Positions 1-9,297 of a DNA stretch of 64,000 nt are shown piece after piece. Where the stretch lies: assembly GCA_964518955.1 (NCBI GenBank), contig CAZFHS010000007.1:1-64000 (forward strand). Direction: 5' to 3'. A program made the position numbers and the translations under genes. The notes under the pieces are model-generated. The model saw only the letters and a program-made list of their open reading frames with translations, made no database searches and was not told the origin of the DNA. Source of the DNA: JBDGYW01 sp964518955 (lineage in GTDB: Bacteria; Gemmatimonadota; Gemmatimonadetes; Gemmatimonadales; GWC2-71-9). Position 1 is the stretch's first letter, and the number at the start of each line of letters is the position of its first letter.

Positions 1-1
1 C

Positions 2-1768
2 ACCGGGACCGAGGTGAACCTCTACATCATCGACAAACTGGTGACCGGCTACGGGACGGACGATGAGATAACGCAGCTAGTCGACGACAACACGTTCTAT
101 TTCTGCCCGATGGTGAACCCCGATGGCGTTCACATGTCTGTTGAGGAGGGCATCGCTCAGCGGCAGAACTCGATGATGGTTGACGACGACGACGACGGTG
201 AAGTCAATGAGGACGGCCCCGACGACCTTAACGGCGACGGGCTCTACACGAGCTTCCGCTATCCCGATCCCGAGGGGCGTTATGTGATGGACGACGAAGA
301 TCCACGTCACATGATCCGCTTGGGCCGAGATGAAGAGACTGACAAGGAGCGGTATTCAGTGATCCGTGAAGACCGTGACAATGATGGTGACGGGGAACGC
401 GGTGAAGACGGCATTCGCGGAATCGATGTCAACCGTAACTTCCCGGAGGGCTGGTGGCGGGACGACGTGACTCAAGGTGGAAGTGGTTATTACGCGGCGT
501 CGTCAAATGAATCCCGGGCCATTCTGGAGTTCTTCACGAACCACACGAACATCTTGCTGGTTCAGTCTTTCCATACCTCCGGCGGTTTTACGTTCCGGCC
601 TCTGGCGCGGTGGTCCGACGACAGCATCGACCCCAAGGACCTGTCGGTGTTCGACAGGATCATGGGGAAGAAGTACCTCGAAATACACGACCAAGAGATC
701 CCTGAAGCATGGCGCGACGAGGGCTCGGCCGAGGGTGACGATACACCGGCCCGTCCACAACGGCAGGCGCAGCAGCAACGTGCGATGCGTCCGGGTGCTC
801 CGACGCCTGCTGCGCGTCCCGGACGGGCATCCGGTAGCCAGGGCGGCCGAGGTTACGATTTGCCGCCTCTCTGGAGACATCCTTACAGCGACGAACAGGA
901 CCGGCCCTACGGCTTCGGCATCTTCATCGACTGGGCATACATGCAGTTCGGCTCGTACTCGATGACGACGGAATTGTGGAGCTGGGAGCGCGATACCAGG
1001 GGCGTGCCTGGATTCGATAACGAGGACGACCGCAATCTCTTCTATAGGTCGCTACTCGCCTATCAGGATGACGTGTACGACGGCGAAAAGTTCGTCGATT
1101 GGGAATCGTACAACCATCCCGAACTCGGCCGCGGCGAAGTTGGTGGTTGGATCTCCACGTGGGGGAGCAACAACGCGATCCCAGGAGAGACACTCGAGCA
1201 CATTGCCGAGAACCACTGGCAGTTCGAGCTGTTCAAGGCGCGTCTGTTGCCGAGGCTAGAGATAACTGAGGCCTCGGCCGAGGTGCTTTACACCACCGAC
1301 AACACCAACGCTGCTCGTGCCGTCAGCGATGGCAACACCGTCACGATTCGGTCCGGCGTGAACCTGGGCCGGTACAGGGTCGTCAAAGTGACGGCGACGA
1401 TCGAGAACACCGGCCCGTTGGCAACACACGTCGCCCGCGGTGCAAACCTCGCCGGAAACCGTCAAGATGTGATCTGGCTCGTCGGCAACAGAGACAGGAT
1501 CAAGTTCTTGCAGGGCAGGGCGTATCAGCGGCTGGGCGTCTTGGACGGCTCGATGGAGTTACCAGGCTACGATCCGTCATCTGCTCCACAGCCCAGAACT
1601 CCGATGCAGGCATTTGGTGGGCCGCCGCTCGATGATGACGGCGAGCCTCAGACTGGCAATACTCGTGAGGTCACCTGGCTGATAGCGGTTGAAGGTGACA
1701 CACCCTTGAAGCTTGTGCTGTCTTCGCAAAAGGGTGGCACTGTCGTCAGAAACCTCACGATCCGCTAA
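2..1768 (+). CDS. M14-family zinc carboxypeptidase, 5' end outside the window
   Basis: Secreted-type zinc exopeptidase of the M14 family, which removes C-terminal residues from peptides. The frame is open from the first bases and family-like sequence (GTEVNLYIID) runs through the first possible GTG at 14, so the true start, signal peptide and zinc-binding HxxE lie before the window; 588 residues are visible. Seen directly: NRNFP about 140 residues after that GTG (substrate-binding Asn-Arg), FHTSGG (candidate third zinc ligand) and TTELW (candidate catalytic Glu). Asp/Gly-rich loops such as DDDDDGEVNEDG and DRDNDGDGERGEDG sit between the core elements and resemble calcium-binding loops. The gene lies 18 bp before a second M14 gene and is probably co-transcribed with it. 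The family call is firm; substrate is unknown. Confidence 0.85.
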   Translation, partial: TGTEVNLYIIDKLVTGYGTDDEITQLVDDNTFYFCPMVNPDGVHMSVEEGIAQRQNSMMVDDDDDGEVNEDGPDDLNGDGLYTSFRYPDPEGRYVMDDEDPRHMIRLGRDEETDKERYSVIREDRDNDGDGERGEDGIRGIDVNRNFPEGWWRDDVTQGGSGYYAASSNESRAILEFFTNHTNILLVQSFHTSGGFTFRPLARWSDDSIDPKDLSVFDRIMGKKYLEIHDQEIPEAWRDEGSAEGDDTPARPQRQAQQQRAMRPGAPTPAARPGRASGSQGGRGYDLPPLWRHPYSDEQDRPYGFGIFIDWAYMQFGSYSMTTELWSWERDTRGVPGFDNEDDRNLFYRSLLAYQDDVYDGEKFVDWESYNHPELGRGEVGGWISTWGSNNAIPGETLEHIAENHWQFELFKARLLPRLEITEASAEVLYTTDNTNAARAVSDGNTVTIRSGVNLGRYRVVKVTATIENTGPLATHVARGANLAGNRQDVIWLVGNRDRIKFLQGRAYQRLGVLDGSMELPGYDPSSAPQPRTPMQAFGGPPLDDDGEPQTGNTREVTWLIAVEGDTPLKLVLSSQKGGTVVRNLTIR

Positions 1769-1786
1769 GGGAGACGGGAGAATATC

Positions 1787-3694
1787 ATGCATAAGAAAAT
1801 GACATTGAAGCTGTTGTCGGCATGTATCCTCGCTGTCGTCCTTTTGGGGACAGTGAACTTGCCGATGGTTGCGCAGGAGAGACTCGCGGTAGGTCCGGGC
1901 GCGCAACATGGTGAACTGGACTTTCCCATCAACTGGAAGCGGTACTACTCGTACGCCGAGTGGACGCAGATCATGCACGACCTGCAGGACAGGTATTCCG
2001 ATCTCGCCGACATCGAGAGCATCGGACAGAGTCGCATGGGCCGCGATCAGTACCTGCTAACAATCACTGCGAAATCAACCGGAAGCCACGACTCGAAACC
2101 GGCTATGTGGGTCGATGGAGCCATTCACGGTAACGAGATCAATGGCGTCATGTGCTCGTTGTATCTGGCTTGGTACCTGCTCACCCGCTACGAGTACGAT
2201 CAATTCATACATGACCTAGTGAACTCAACTACGTTCTACATCCTGCCCGGCTTGAACGTGGATGCGAACGATTCGTACGCAGCGTACCCCAACACGCCGC
2301 ACAATCCGCGCGAGCCATACCGTCCGGAAGACAATGACGGAGACGGCCTATACGACGAGGACCAAACCGAGGACGTCGACGGTGACGGCGAACTATCCGT
2401 CATGTACATCGAAGATGCGGATGGTCCACTCAAGCTTTCTCCCGACGGTCGGCTCTTCGTGCAGGTTACCGACACGACTGAGCGCGTGATGCGCTTCCGC
2501 AGGATTGGATCGGAAGGGTACGACAACGATGGTGACGGCCTGATCAATGAGGACGACATCGGCGGGCCGGATCCGAACCGAAACTATCCGTTCGACTGGA
2601 ATCTACAGGCCGGAAATCCTTACCCCATGTCCGAGCCCGAGACCCGAAACACATACGAATTCATGCGGACGCATGACAACATTTACGCGACGTTCCACTA
2701 CCACAACATCGGCAGGCTAATCATGTTCCAGGCGCCGCCGGCGATCGAGCGTCAGGCCGGTGCACAGGCAGGTGGTGGAGCTTACGGTATGTTCGGGAGA
2801 CGGCGTCAGAGGTCGTTCGAAGACAGCCTGGCGTTCCTGCGCGAGTCGAACAAGTGGGCTCAACTTTTCGATCGTCAGGTTGCCCCGGAATACCAGCACG
2901 ACATGGATGTGCAGACTGCCATCGTCACGGCCGGAGCGAGAATTCTACAGAACTACACGCCGGTTTTCTCGGGTGGCTCGGGACAAACAGCCGCGTCTAC
3001 GTACCGCATTTTGGGCGCGTACAGCTACTTGATCGAGCTTTGGGGACCTCCGTCGTTTGCGGCCGATATCGATCAGGACGGACGCGTCAATGACGCTGAG
3101 TACCTGGAGTGGGTCGACACCGAGTTGATGGGTGAAGGATGGATCGTTCCCCATCGGGTTCAGCATCCCGATCTAGGCGAGATCTGGATCGGAGGTTCGC
3201 TCCAGAAACACATCGCCAGAACGCCTCCCGGCAAGTACATCGAGATGGAGGCGCAGAAGAACTCCGACTTCGTTATCTACTGCGCCAGCCAGTTCCCAAA
3301 GGTCGAAGTAACCGATATCTCGGTGACACCGGAAACGGGCGACCTACTTTGGGTCGACGTGAGCGTCACGAACGATCGCGTATATCCCACTTCGTCTGAT
3401 ACGGAAAACGAATGGGGCACGGCCGTTAAGGACGTGATCTCGCTCAATACGTCGCAGGGCATTCAGAGGATTGAGATTCCGGAAGGAATGACGATGCTCG
3501 ATCCGACGGACAGAACGTCCAGAGCCACAGCCGTGAGCGAGGACGAGCACGAATTCAGGTTAAAAGGCAAGGAGACCCTCGTGTTCCGCTACCTGGTCCG
3601 GATGACGGGTGCCGGCGGGTGGGTCGAGGCCAACGTGGAGTCATTCCACGGTGGCACTGCGTCGAGGAGGATCAATATCAGATCGGGCGGTTGA
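1787..3694 (+). CDS. Secreted M14-family zinc carboxypeptidase
   Basis: Exported metallocarboxypeptidase of 635 residues, a paralogue of the preceding gene. The N-terminus is a signal peptide (hydrophobic stretch about 8-24, cleavage probably after VAQ near 30). The zinc motif HGNE is at residues 114-117 and DPNRNYPFD supplies the substrate-binding Asn-Arg. TFHYH is the third zinc-ligand region and YLIELWG carries the candidate catalytic Glu. Two Asp-rich loops (DNDGDGLYDEDQ and DNDGDGLINEDD) look like dockerin- or EF-type calcium loops inserted in the catalytic domain, as in the upstream paralogue. The ATG is preceded by GGGAG at a usable distance. A strong terminator follows, so the tandem pair ends a transcription unit. 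The likely role is periplasmic or extracellular peptide trimming. Confidence 0.88.
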   Translation: MHKKMTLKLLSACILAVVLLGTVNLPMVAQERLAVGPGAQHGELDFPINWKRYYSYAEWTQIMHDLQDRYSDLADIESIGQSRMGRDQYLLTITAKSTGSHDSKPAMWVDGAIHGNEINGVMCSLYLAWYLLTRYEYDQFIHDLVNSTTFYILPGLNVDANDSYAAYPNTPHNPREPYRPEDNDGDGLYDEDQTEDVDGDGELSVMYIEDADGPLKLSPDGRLFVQVTDTTERVMRFRRIGSEGYDNDGDGLINEDDIGGPDPNRNYPFDWNLQAGNPYPMSEPETRNTYEFMRTHDNIYATFHYHNIGRLIMFQAPPAIERQAGAQAGGGAYGMFGRRRQRSFEDSLAFLRESNKWAQLFDRQVAPEYQHDMDVQTAIVTAGARILQNYTPVFSGGSGQTAASTYRILGAYSYLIELWGPPSFAADIDQDGRVNDAEYLEWVDTELMGEGWIVPHRVQHPDLGEIWIGGSLQKHIARTPPGKYIEMEAQKNSDFVIYCASQFPKVEVTDISVTPETGDLLWVDVSVTNDRVYPTSSDTENEWGTAVKDVISLNTSQGIQRIEIPEGMTMLDPTDRTSRATAVSEDEHEFRLKGKETLVFRYLVRMTGAGGWVEANVESFHGGTASRRINIRSGG

Positions 3695-3719
3695 TCGACC
3701 TCGATATTACTTCCTAACA

Positions 3720-3757
3720 GAAACGGCCGCGGATTAGATCTGCGGCCGTTTCTGTTT
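3720..3757 (+). terminator. Rho-independent terminator after the M14 pair
   Basis: An 11-bp perfect stem (GAAACGGCCGC at 3720-3730 with GCGGCCGTTTC at 3742-3752) and an 11-nt loop are followed by TGTTT. It lies 26 bp after the stop of the second M14 gene. The stem also faces the end of the convergent small gene at 3809, so it may work in both directions. Confidence 0.8.
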
Positions 3758-3808
3758 CATCCAGTATGGAAGCAACAACGTCGTATTTGCGTTACGCAGG
3801 GTGGAGCA

Positions 3809-4162
3809 TCAGCGACGCCTGTGTGATTTAGCATCCTCTTTCTTCTCGACCGGCACCACAAACGTGATCTCAATCGGGTTCTCCCGCTCTTGCACGCGAA
3901 AACGAACCCGGCTTCTGGTGTCGTGCGACGAATGGCGCATTCGCTGTGAATGACCGTGACTGCGTCTGTGAACTGACCTGCGATCGCGCGTGTCGCGCCA
4001 CTCCGGGAATGCCCAGTCGAGACTGTCGATTGCACCCTCACGGGCCAACTGAACCAACTCTTCCAGGTCAGCATCTGCCAGGCCACCCGGGATTCGGCCA
4101 TTTGCGTAGTTGGCGACTCCGATGCCCAGGATGACGAATATGATTGGAAATACTGTTCGCAT
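3809..4162 (-). CDS. Small exported hypothetical protein
   Basis: A 117-residue protein that I do not recognise. The ATG at 4162 is chosen over an upstream in-frame start because GGGAG sits six bases before it and because translation then begins directly with a hydrophobic segment (VFPIIFVILGIGVANYANG), a probable signal peptide or membrane anchor. The middle contains LADADLEELVQLAREGAIDS, a possible short helix. The C-terminal half is rich in Arg, His and Ser and ends in a basic run. It diverges from the hydrogenase operon. A longer frame on the same strand (3757-4311) has no signal or domain and is less likely. Coding status is moderately supported by the ribosome site and leader only. Confidence 0.5.
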   Translation of the reverse strand: MRTVFPIIFVILGIGVANYANGRIPGGLADADLEELVQLAREGAIDSLDWAFPEWRDTRDRRSVHRRSHGHSQRMRHSSHDTRSRVRFRVQERENPIEITFVVPVEKKEDAKSHRRR

Positions 4163-4351
4163 AACGCGCTCCCGCGGTGCATATGTACACAACCTATAGT
4201 TGGCATCTTCCGTGCCTCCCGGGAGGGCTGGTACAACACCATGTGTTGCATGCGGTTAGCGTCTCGCGTTTCAATGTGGGATGCACCTGCCGTGTCCGGA
4301 TTTGGGATCACCTGGTCCGAATCCGAACAGTGTTTCGCGACCGCGCTCGCC

Positions 4352-4379
4352 TTGACACGTCGAGTCGCGTGTATCTAGT
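4352..4379 (+). promoter_or_regulatory. Candidate sigma70-type promoter of the hydrogenase operon
   Basis: TTGACA at 4352-4357 is followed after 16 bases by TCTAGT, a weak -10 element, about 40 bp before the GTG at 4419. An inverted repeat ACACG-N8-CGTGT at 4355-4372 overlaps the spacer and could be an operator. This rests on visual matching only. Confidence 0.35.
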
Positions 4380-4418
4380 CTCACTTGGTCTGCTTCTTTG
4401 AGTCTCCTGGAGGTTGTT

Positions 4419-6824
4419 GTGGCACCGACCATTGGAGTATTCGTCTGCGATTGCAAAGGGCAGGTATCGGACCATCTGGATACCGAGCGAGTCGCTCAGG
4501 TGGCGGAATCGCTCGAGAGTGTGGCGTTCGTTGACCGAGTGGACGTTCTCTGTTCGAAATCTGATCTCGGGGCCGCCATCCGCAAAGTGAAGGATTCCGG
4601 ATGTGACCGACTGCTATTCGCGGGCTGCTCGCCGCGCTCATCTCTGAGCTTTCCCGAAGAACGAATTGCTACCGTGATGCTGAGTGTGGGTCTCTCACCA
4701 GACCTTTTCGAGGTGGCAAACATCCGTGAACAATGCGCTTGGCAACACCCCGACCGCGATGCCGCGACAGGCAAAGCGGTCGATCTAATCCGCATGGCAC
4801 ACGCTCGCCTAGTCCATGATCAACCAACCGACAGGACAGTACCCATCGCGCAAAACGCGCTCATCATTGGTGGCGGAGCGGCAGGACTGCAGGCGGCGAA
4901 AGATCTTGCTTCGGCCGGGATCGATGTCACGATCGCGGAACGGAATCCCTGGTTGGGTGGTCACGTGTGTCAGGTGCACCGACTTTTTCAGTCGGAAGCG
5001 TGGCCGTCGGTGTGTGATGCCTCCTGCGTAGGGCCGGTTCAGGCGAAGGGGGCTGTTCTGAGCGAACGGATAGACACGCGGATTCAGACGCGCGTCGTTG
5101 GCGTTTCGAAGTCGAACGGAAGCTTCAACGTCAGCTTGCAGAGCGATCCCCTGTTTGTGGATCCCGAGCTGTGCATCTCATGCGGCGAATGTGCCCAGGT
5201 GTGTCCCGAAGAAACCGACCGCCGGTACGATCATGGAGCCACCAAACGAAAGGCGATCGACAAGGAATTCGAACGCGCTCTCCCAGATACGTATTCAATA
5301 CTGCCAGACGTCTGCACTAAATGCGGTGACTGTGTACCAGTGTGCCCTACTAATGCGATTGACTTGGAGGCAGCGCAGGAAGTCAGGGACGAAAAGTACG
5401 GTGCAGTCTTCCTAGCCACAGGATTCGACCAAATCGACCTAACCGGTTACGAGGAATTTCACAGCTCACACCCAAATGTCGTCACGAGCCTGGAGTTCGA
5501 ACGCTTCCTAGACCAAGGCGTTTTGAAGCCCTCTGACGGAGAGGAACCTGAGTCGGTTGTATTTATCCAATGTGCGGGTTCGCGCGCCGGCCCGGAAAAG
5601 TCAACTGAAGGGGTAGCCTACTGTTCCAAGACCTGTTGTTCCGTTACTGCAAAGCAGGTCGACCGCTTGATGGCATCCAATCCGATGGTAGAACCTTTTG
5701 TCGTCTACTACAGGGATATGCGCACTTATGAACGTGCGCTCGAAACTCTTTATCAGAAGATCAAGAATGCCGGCGTCGAATTCGTAAACGGCGATCTGAC
5801 TGAGATCGCTGCGGAGAACGGTGGGCTCAAACTATCCATCGAACCGATCTGCTTGGACGAAGATGAGGATGAGCCAGAGTCCGTTGAGCTCGATGCGGAC
5901 ATGGTAGTGCTCGCAGCGGCGCAGGAACCATCGCGTGGCGCTTCAGAGCTGTGCCGCATGTTTGGCGTGGAAACCGATCGGTACGGCTATCCGGTAGAAA
6001 ACCAGCCTCGTCTCTTCCGTCCGACTGAATCGTTGGTCGACAGAGTGTATGTGATCGGAGCCTCCTCCGGTCCCAAGGTGGTGCAGCAGGCATCAGAGCA
6101 GGGCAGTGCAGCGGCAATGCGGGCTCTGCCTCCGCTCCTGCGTGGAGAGAGAGAACCACCCAGGTACGCTAGTCGAGTTAACCCCGATCGTTGTGTGCGG
6201 TGTGGACTCTGCGTGGCAATCTGCCCGCACGGGGCAATCACAATGACCGCCGACGGAGCTGTGAGCGACCCGGCCTTTTGCCAGGCCTGCGGTTTGTGTG
6301 CCGCAACATGTGCGTCACATGCTGTTGAGCTCGACAACTTCACAGACAAGCAGATTCTTACGCAGGTAGATGTTGCATTCGAAAACATCCCACCCGGGGA
6401 ACCAAAAGTCTTGGCGCTCTTGTGTTACTGGTGCTCATACAGCGCTGCGGATTTCGCCGGAGTTGAGCGCGCGACGGCGCCTCCCAACTACCGCGCGATA
6501 CGCATCCGCTGCTCGAGTTCGGTCAACACGGCGCTCTTGATGCAAATGTTCAGAATGGGTGTGGACGGGATCCTCGTGGCGGGGTGCCCTGAACGAAGTT
6601 GTCACCACCTTCATGGCAACTTCGTGGCTGACAAACGAATCGAACTCGCACGAGCGGTAATGGCACAGCTAGGCCTAGATCAGAGCCGACTCAGGTTCGA
6701 GTATATCGGTGCGCCTATGCAAGGAAAGCTGATAGAAACACTCGAGGCCATGAACGAGAAAATTCGCAAGCTCGGCCCCAACCCTGCAGCGACGGTAGCA
6801 GCGAAAGGGAGGGTGAGCCGATGA
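4419..6824 (+). CDS. hdrA: HdrA-MvhD fusion: flavin/Fe-S electron-transfer subunit of a hydrogenase complex
   Basis: A cytoplasmic protein of 801 residues. GTG at 4419 is chosen because GGAGG lies five bases before it; a TTG at 4398 is upstream. Order of parts: an HdrA-specific N-terminal domain (about 1-135, with CDCKG and GCSPRSS); an FAD Rossmann motif IIGGGAAGLQAAKDL near 150; two 4Fe-4S motifs (CISCGECAQVCP, CTKCGDCVPVCP); the HdrA Cys region FIQCAGSR and YCSKTCC; two further 4Fe-4S motifs (CVRCGLCVAICP, CQACGLCAATC); and a C-terminal MvhD-type 2Fe-2S domain of about 140 residues with CYWCS, RCSSS and GCPERSC. In Mvh-Hdr complexes HdrA bifurcates electrons through its FAD and MvhD links it to the hydrogenase. 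Here MvhD is fused to HdrA, and HdrB and HdrC are absent nearby. The stop overlaps the next start (ATGA). Confidence 0.88.
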   Translation: MAPTIGVFVCDCKGQVSDHLDTERVAQVAESLESVAFVDRVDVLCSKSDLGAAIRKVKDSGCDRLLFAGCSPRSSLSFPEERIATVMLSVGLSPDLFEVANIREQCAWQHPDRDAATGKAVDLIRMAHARLVHDQPTDRTVPIAQNALIIGGGAAGLQAAKDLASAGIDVTIAERNPWLGGHVCQVHRLFQSEAWPSVCDASCVGPVQAKGAVLSERIDTRIQTRVVGVSKSNGSFNVSLQSDPLFVDPELCISCGECAQVCPEETDRRYDHGATKRKAIDKEFERALPDTYSILPDVCTKCGDCVPVCPTNAIDLEAAQEVRDEKYGAVFLATGFDQIDLTGYEEFHSSHPNVVTSLEFERFLDQGVLKPSDGEEPESVVFIQCAGSRAGPEKSTEGVAYCSKTCCSVTAKQVDRLMASNPMVEPFVVYYRDMRTYERALETLYQKIKNAGVEFVNGDLTEIAAENGGLKLSIEPICLDEDEDEPESVELDADMVVLAAAQEPSRGASELCRMFGVETDRYGYPVENQPRLFRPTESLVDRVYVIGASSGPKVVQQASEQGSAAAMRALPPLLRGEREPPRYASRVNPDRCVRCGLCVAICPHGAITMTADGAVSDPAFCQACGLCAATCASHAVELDNFTDKQILTQVDVAFENIPPGEPKVLALLCYWCSYSAADFAGVERATAPPNYRAIRIRCSSSVNTALLMQMFRMGVDGILVAGCPERSCHHLHGNFVADKRIELARAVMAQLGLDQSRLRFEYIGAPMQGKLIETLEAMNEKIRKLGPNPAATVAAKGRVSR

Positions 6825-7837
6825 CAGACAAGATCAAGATTGCGGTCTACTGGTCGGCTTCGTGCGGCGGGTGCGACGTATCGATACTCGACACCGAAGA
6901 CAAGGTGTTGGAACTCGCGAAGATTGCAGACATCGTGTATTGGCCAGTCGCTATGGATTTCAAATTCGACGATTTTGCTGCCCTTCCCGATGCAAGCGTC
7001 GATATTGGTCTCTTCAACGGGGCGGTGCGAACCAGCGAGCAGCGCAAACAGGCTGAGGTATTCCGAAGCAAATGCAAGGTGCTCGTTGCATACGGATCAT
7101 GCGCATGTTTTGGTGGAATACCCGGGTTGGCGAACCTCGCGAATAGAGACGAGATATTCGAGGTGGCGTATCAAACCACGCCGTCCACCGAGAACCCGGA
7201 CGAGGTAATGCCGAGCACTGTCCACAAAGTCGAGGGCCACGAGCTCGAACTGCCTGAGTTTTTTGATGAAGTACACAGCTTGGACCAGGTGGTGAAGGTC
7301 GATGTATCACTACCTGGTTGCCCACCCCCGAATGAGAGAATCCTCGACCTCTTTGGCGTCGCTACTCAGTATGCCGAAACAGGTGCGCTACCGCCGGAAG
7401 GGACTGTCATTGCCTCCGACAAGGCGCTTTGTGATACATGCCCGCGAAACGAAACGCGAGGCGGTGGACGCATAGCAGAGGTCAAGCGTCCCCACGAGGT
7501 TGTCGCTGATTCCACCACATGTTTTTTGGATCAAGGAATACTCTGTATGGGGATCGCGACTAGAGGCGGTTGCGAGCACACGTGCATAGATGCCAACATG
7601 CCGTGTCGCGGCTGCTTTGGACCGACATCCGATATGCTCGACCCAGGGGCTGAGGCTATCTCAGCCATCGGCTCGGTGGCCGGCGAGGCGAACGAAAACG
7701 ACGTGCCGTCACACGTCATGAAGAAGGCGGTGAGGAGTGTGCGAGATCCGGTGGGGACCTTTTACAGATTCACTCTCCCCAACGCATTCTTGAGTCGCGC
7801 GGTGAAAGACGTGCCCAAAGAGGAGCAGGTCTCATGA
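6821..7837 (+). CDS. mvhG: [NiFe] hydrogenase small subunit, group 3c (MvhG-like)
   Basis: The Fe-S electron-relay subunit of a cytoplasmic [NiFe] hydrogenase, 338 residues with no Tat signal, which fits group 3. Proximal-cluster ligands are visible: CGGC at residues 15-18, the Cys of GSCACFGG and the Cys of LPGCPPPNE. The C-terminal third carries the remaining Cys ligands (CDTCPRNE, CFLDQGILC, GGCEHTC, MPCRGC). It pairs with the large subunit encoded immediately downstream and should pass electrons to the MvhD part of the upstream fusion. It overlaps both neighbours by 4 nt (ATGA), which indicates translational coupling. The family call is firm; the assignment to group 3c rests on gene context and overall resemblance. 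Confidence 0.9.
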   Translation: MTDKIKIAVYWSASCGGCDVSILDTEDKVLELAKIADIVYWPVAMDFKFDDFAALPDASVDIGLFNGAVRTSEQRKQAEVFRSKCKVLVAYGSCACFGGIPGLANLANRDEIFEVAYQTTPSTENPDEVMPSTVHKVEGHELELPEFFDEVHSLDQVVKVDVSLPGCPPPNERILDLFGVATQYAETGALPPEGTVIASDKALCDTCPRNETRGGGRIAEVKRPHEVVADSTTCFLDQGILCMGIATRGGCEHTCIDANMPCRGCFGPTSDMLDPGAEAISAIGSVAGEANENDVPSHVMKKAVRSVRDPVGTFYRFTLPNAFLSRAVKDVPKEEQVS

Positions 7838-9297
7838 CCAAGATCACGATAGCTCCGATGACGAGGCTCGAGGGGCACGGCAAGATCGACATTCTCCTCG
7901 ACGACGATGGAAACGTTGCCGACGCATACCTGCAGGTAGTCGAGCTGAGAGGCTTCGAGAAGTTTTGTCAGGGGCGTCCAGTGGAGGAACTACCTCGGAT
8001 CACCCCCAAAATATGTGGAGTATGTCCCGGCGCTCATCACATGGCATCTGCCAAAGCATGTGACGCCGTTTACGATGTGACGATTCCTCCAGCGGCGAGA
8101 AAGTTGCGCGAGCTCTACCTAAATGCCCACGTCGTGCATAGCCACATGCTGCACTTTTTTGCGCTGGCTGCCCCCGACTTTCTGGTCGGACCAGACGCTC
8201 CGGTTGAAAAGCGGAATTTGCTGGGGCTCGTAGAAAAGGTCGGATTGGATTTGGGATCCAAGGTCCTGAAGAATCGTGGCTTTGCTCAGAAGATTCAGGG
8301 AGTCATCGCCGGTCACCCTATCCATCCGGTTGCTGCGGTACCGGGAGGGATGGCGCGATCGCTCTCCGAGTCCGAGCGCGCCGAGATCGAAACGATGTCC
8401 GATAGCCTGGTTGAGTTTTCGGAGGAGTCACTCGCACTGTTCGAGGAAAGCGTACTCGGCGATCCGAAGAATGCCGAAGTGATAGGGGGTGACACTTACT
8501 ATCATGAAACGCACTATGCCGGCCTCGTGGACGAAAAAGGCTGTGTCAACTTCTATGACGGTAGAATCCGCGCGGTCGACCCATCAGGCAATGAAGTAGC
8601 TCTCTTTGAAGCTGCTGATTATTTGGATCACATCGCTGAGCGCGTGGTACCCTGGTCATACCTCAAACTCCCGTACCTGAAGAACGTTGGTTGGGAGGGA
8701 ATGACCGGCGGTGAGAACAGCGGGGTGTACCGTGTGAACTCGCTGGCACGCCTCAACGTTGCCTCCTCGATGGCCACTCCAAAAGCTCAGAAAGCATACG
8801 AACGCCTGTATGCCTTCTTTGGCCAAAAACCGGTGCACCACACTCTCGCATTCCATTGGGCACGGTTAGTCGAGTGCCTCTTTTGCGCTGAGGAGGTGCA
8901 ACGTCTCGCTCGAGTCGAAGAGATCACTAGCACAGAAATACGCAACGTTCCTACTAATACGCCCGCAGTTGGCGTTGGCGTCGTCGAAGCACCCAGGGGT
9001 ACGCTCTACCACCACTATGAAACCGACCCGAACGGTATGATCAAATCGGTCAACCTCATCGTTGCGACAGTGCAGAATAATGCGGGAATGAACATGTCGG
9101 TGAAGAAGGCGGCCAAGGCGCACATCAAAGGTGGGGAGGCGTCTGAGGAGATGCTTGATAAAGTCGAAATGGCTTTCCGAGCGTACGATCCCTGTCTGGC
9201 TTGCGCGAGTCACGCCTTACCGGGGCGGATGCCTCTGACGGTATCGATACATCGCAGTGACGGAAGTACGCAGCGGCTCACGCGAGGCGACGACTGA
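7834..9297 (+). CDS. mvhA: [NiFe] hydrogenase large subunit, group 3c (MvhA-like)
   Basis: The catalytic subunit (487 residues) that binds the Ni-Fe(CN)2CO centre and splits or makes H2. Nickel ligands are present in both canonical motifs: KICGVCP with Cys61 and Cys64, and DPCLACASH with Cys454 and Cys457. After His460 a 27-residue tail remains; such tails are removed by a dedicated endopeptidase after nickel insertion, and that protease is encoded next. MTRLEGHGK near the N-terminus is a conserved hydrogenase motif. The start overlaps the small-subunit stop by 4 nt. No hyp maturation genes are in the window, so the metal centre must be assembled by genes elsewhere. Confidence 0.92.
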   Translation: MTKITIAPMTRLEGHGKIDILLDDDGNVADAYLQVVELRGFEKFCQGRPVEELPRITPKICGVCPGAHHMASAKACDAVYDVTIPPAARKLRELYLNAHVVHSHMLHFFALAAPDFLVGPDAPVEKRNLLGLVEKVGLDLGSKVLKNRGFAQKIQGVIAGHPIHPVAAVPGGMARSLSESERAEIETMSDSLVEFSEESLALFEESVLGDPKNAEVIGGDTYYHETHYAGLVDEKGCVNFYDGRIRAVDPSGNEVALFEAADYLDHIAERVVPWSYLKLPYLKNVGWEGMTGGENSGVYRVNSLARLNVASSMATPKAQKAYERLYAFFGQKPVHHTLAFHWARLVECLFCAEEVQRLARVEEITSTEIRNVPTNTPAVGVGVVEAPRGTLYHHYETDPNGMIKSVNLIVATVQNNAGMNMSVKKAAKAHIKGGEASEEMLDKVEMAFRAYDPCLACASHALPGRMPLTVSIHRSDGSTQRLTRGDD

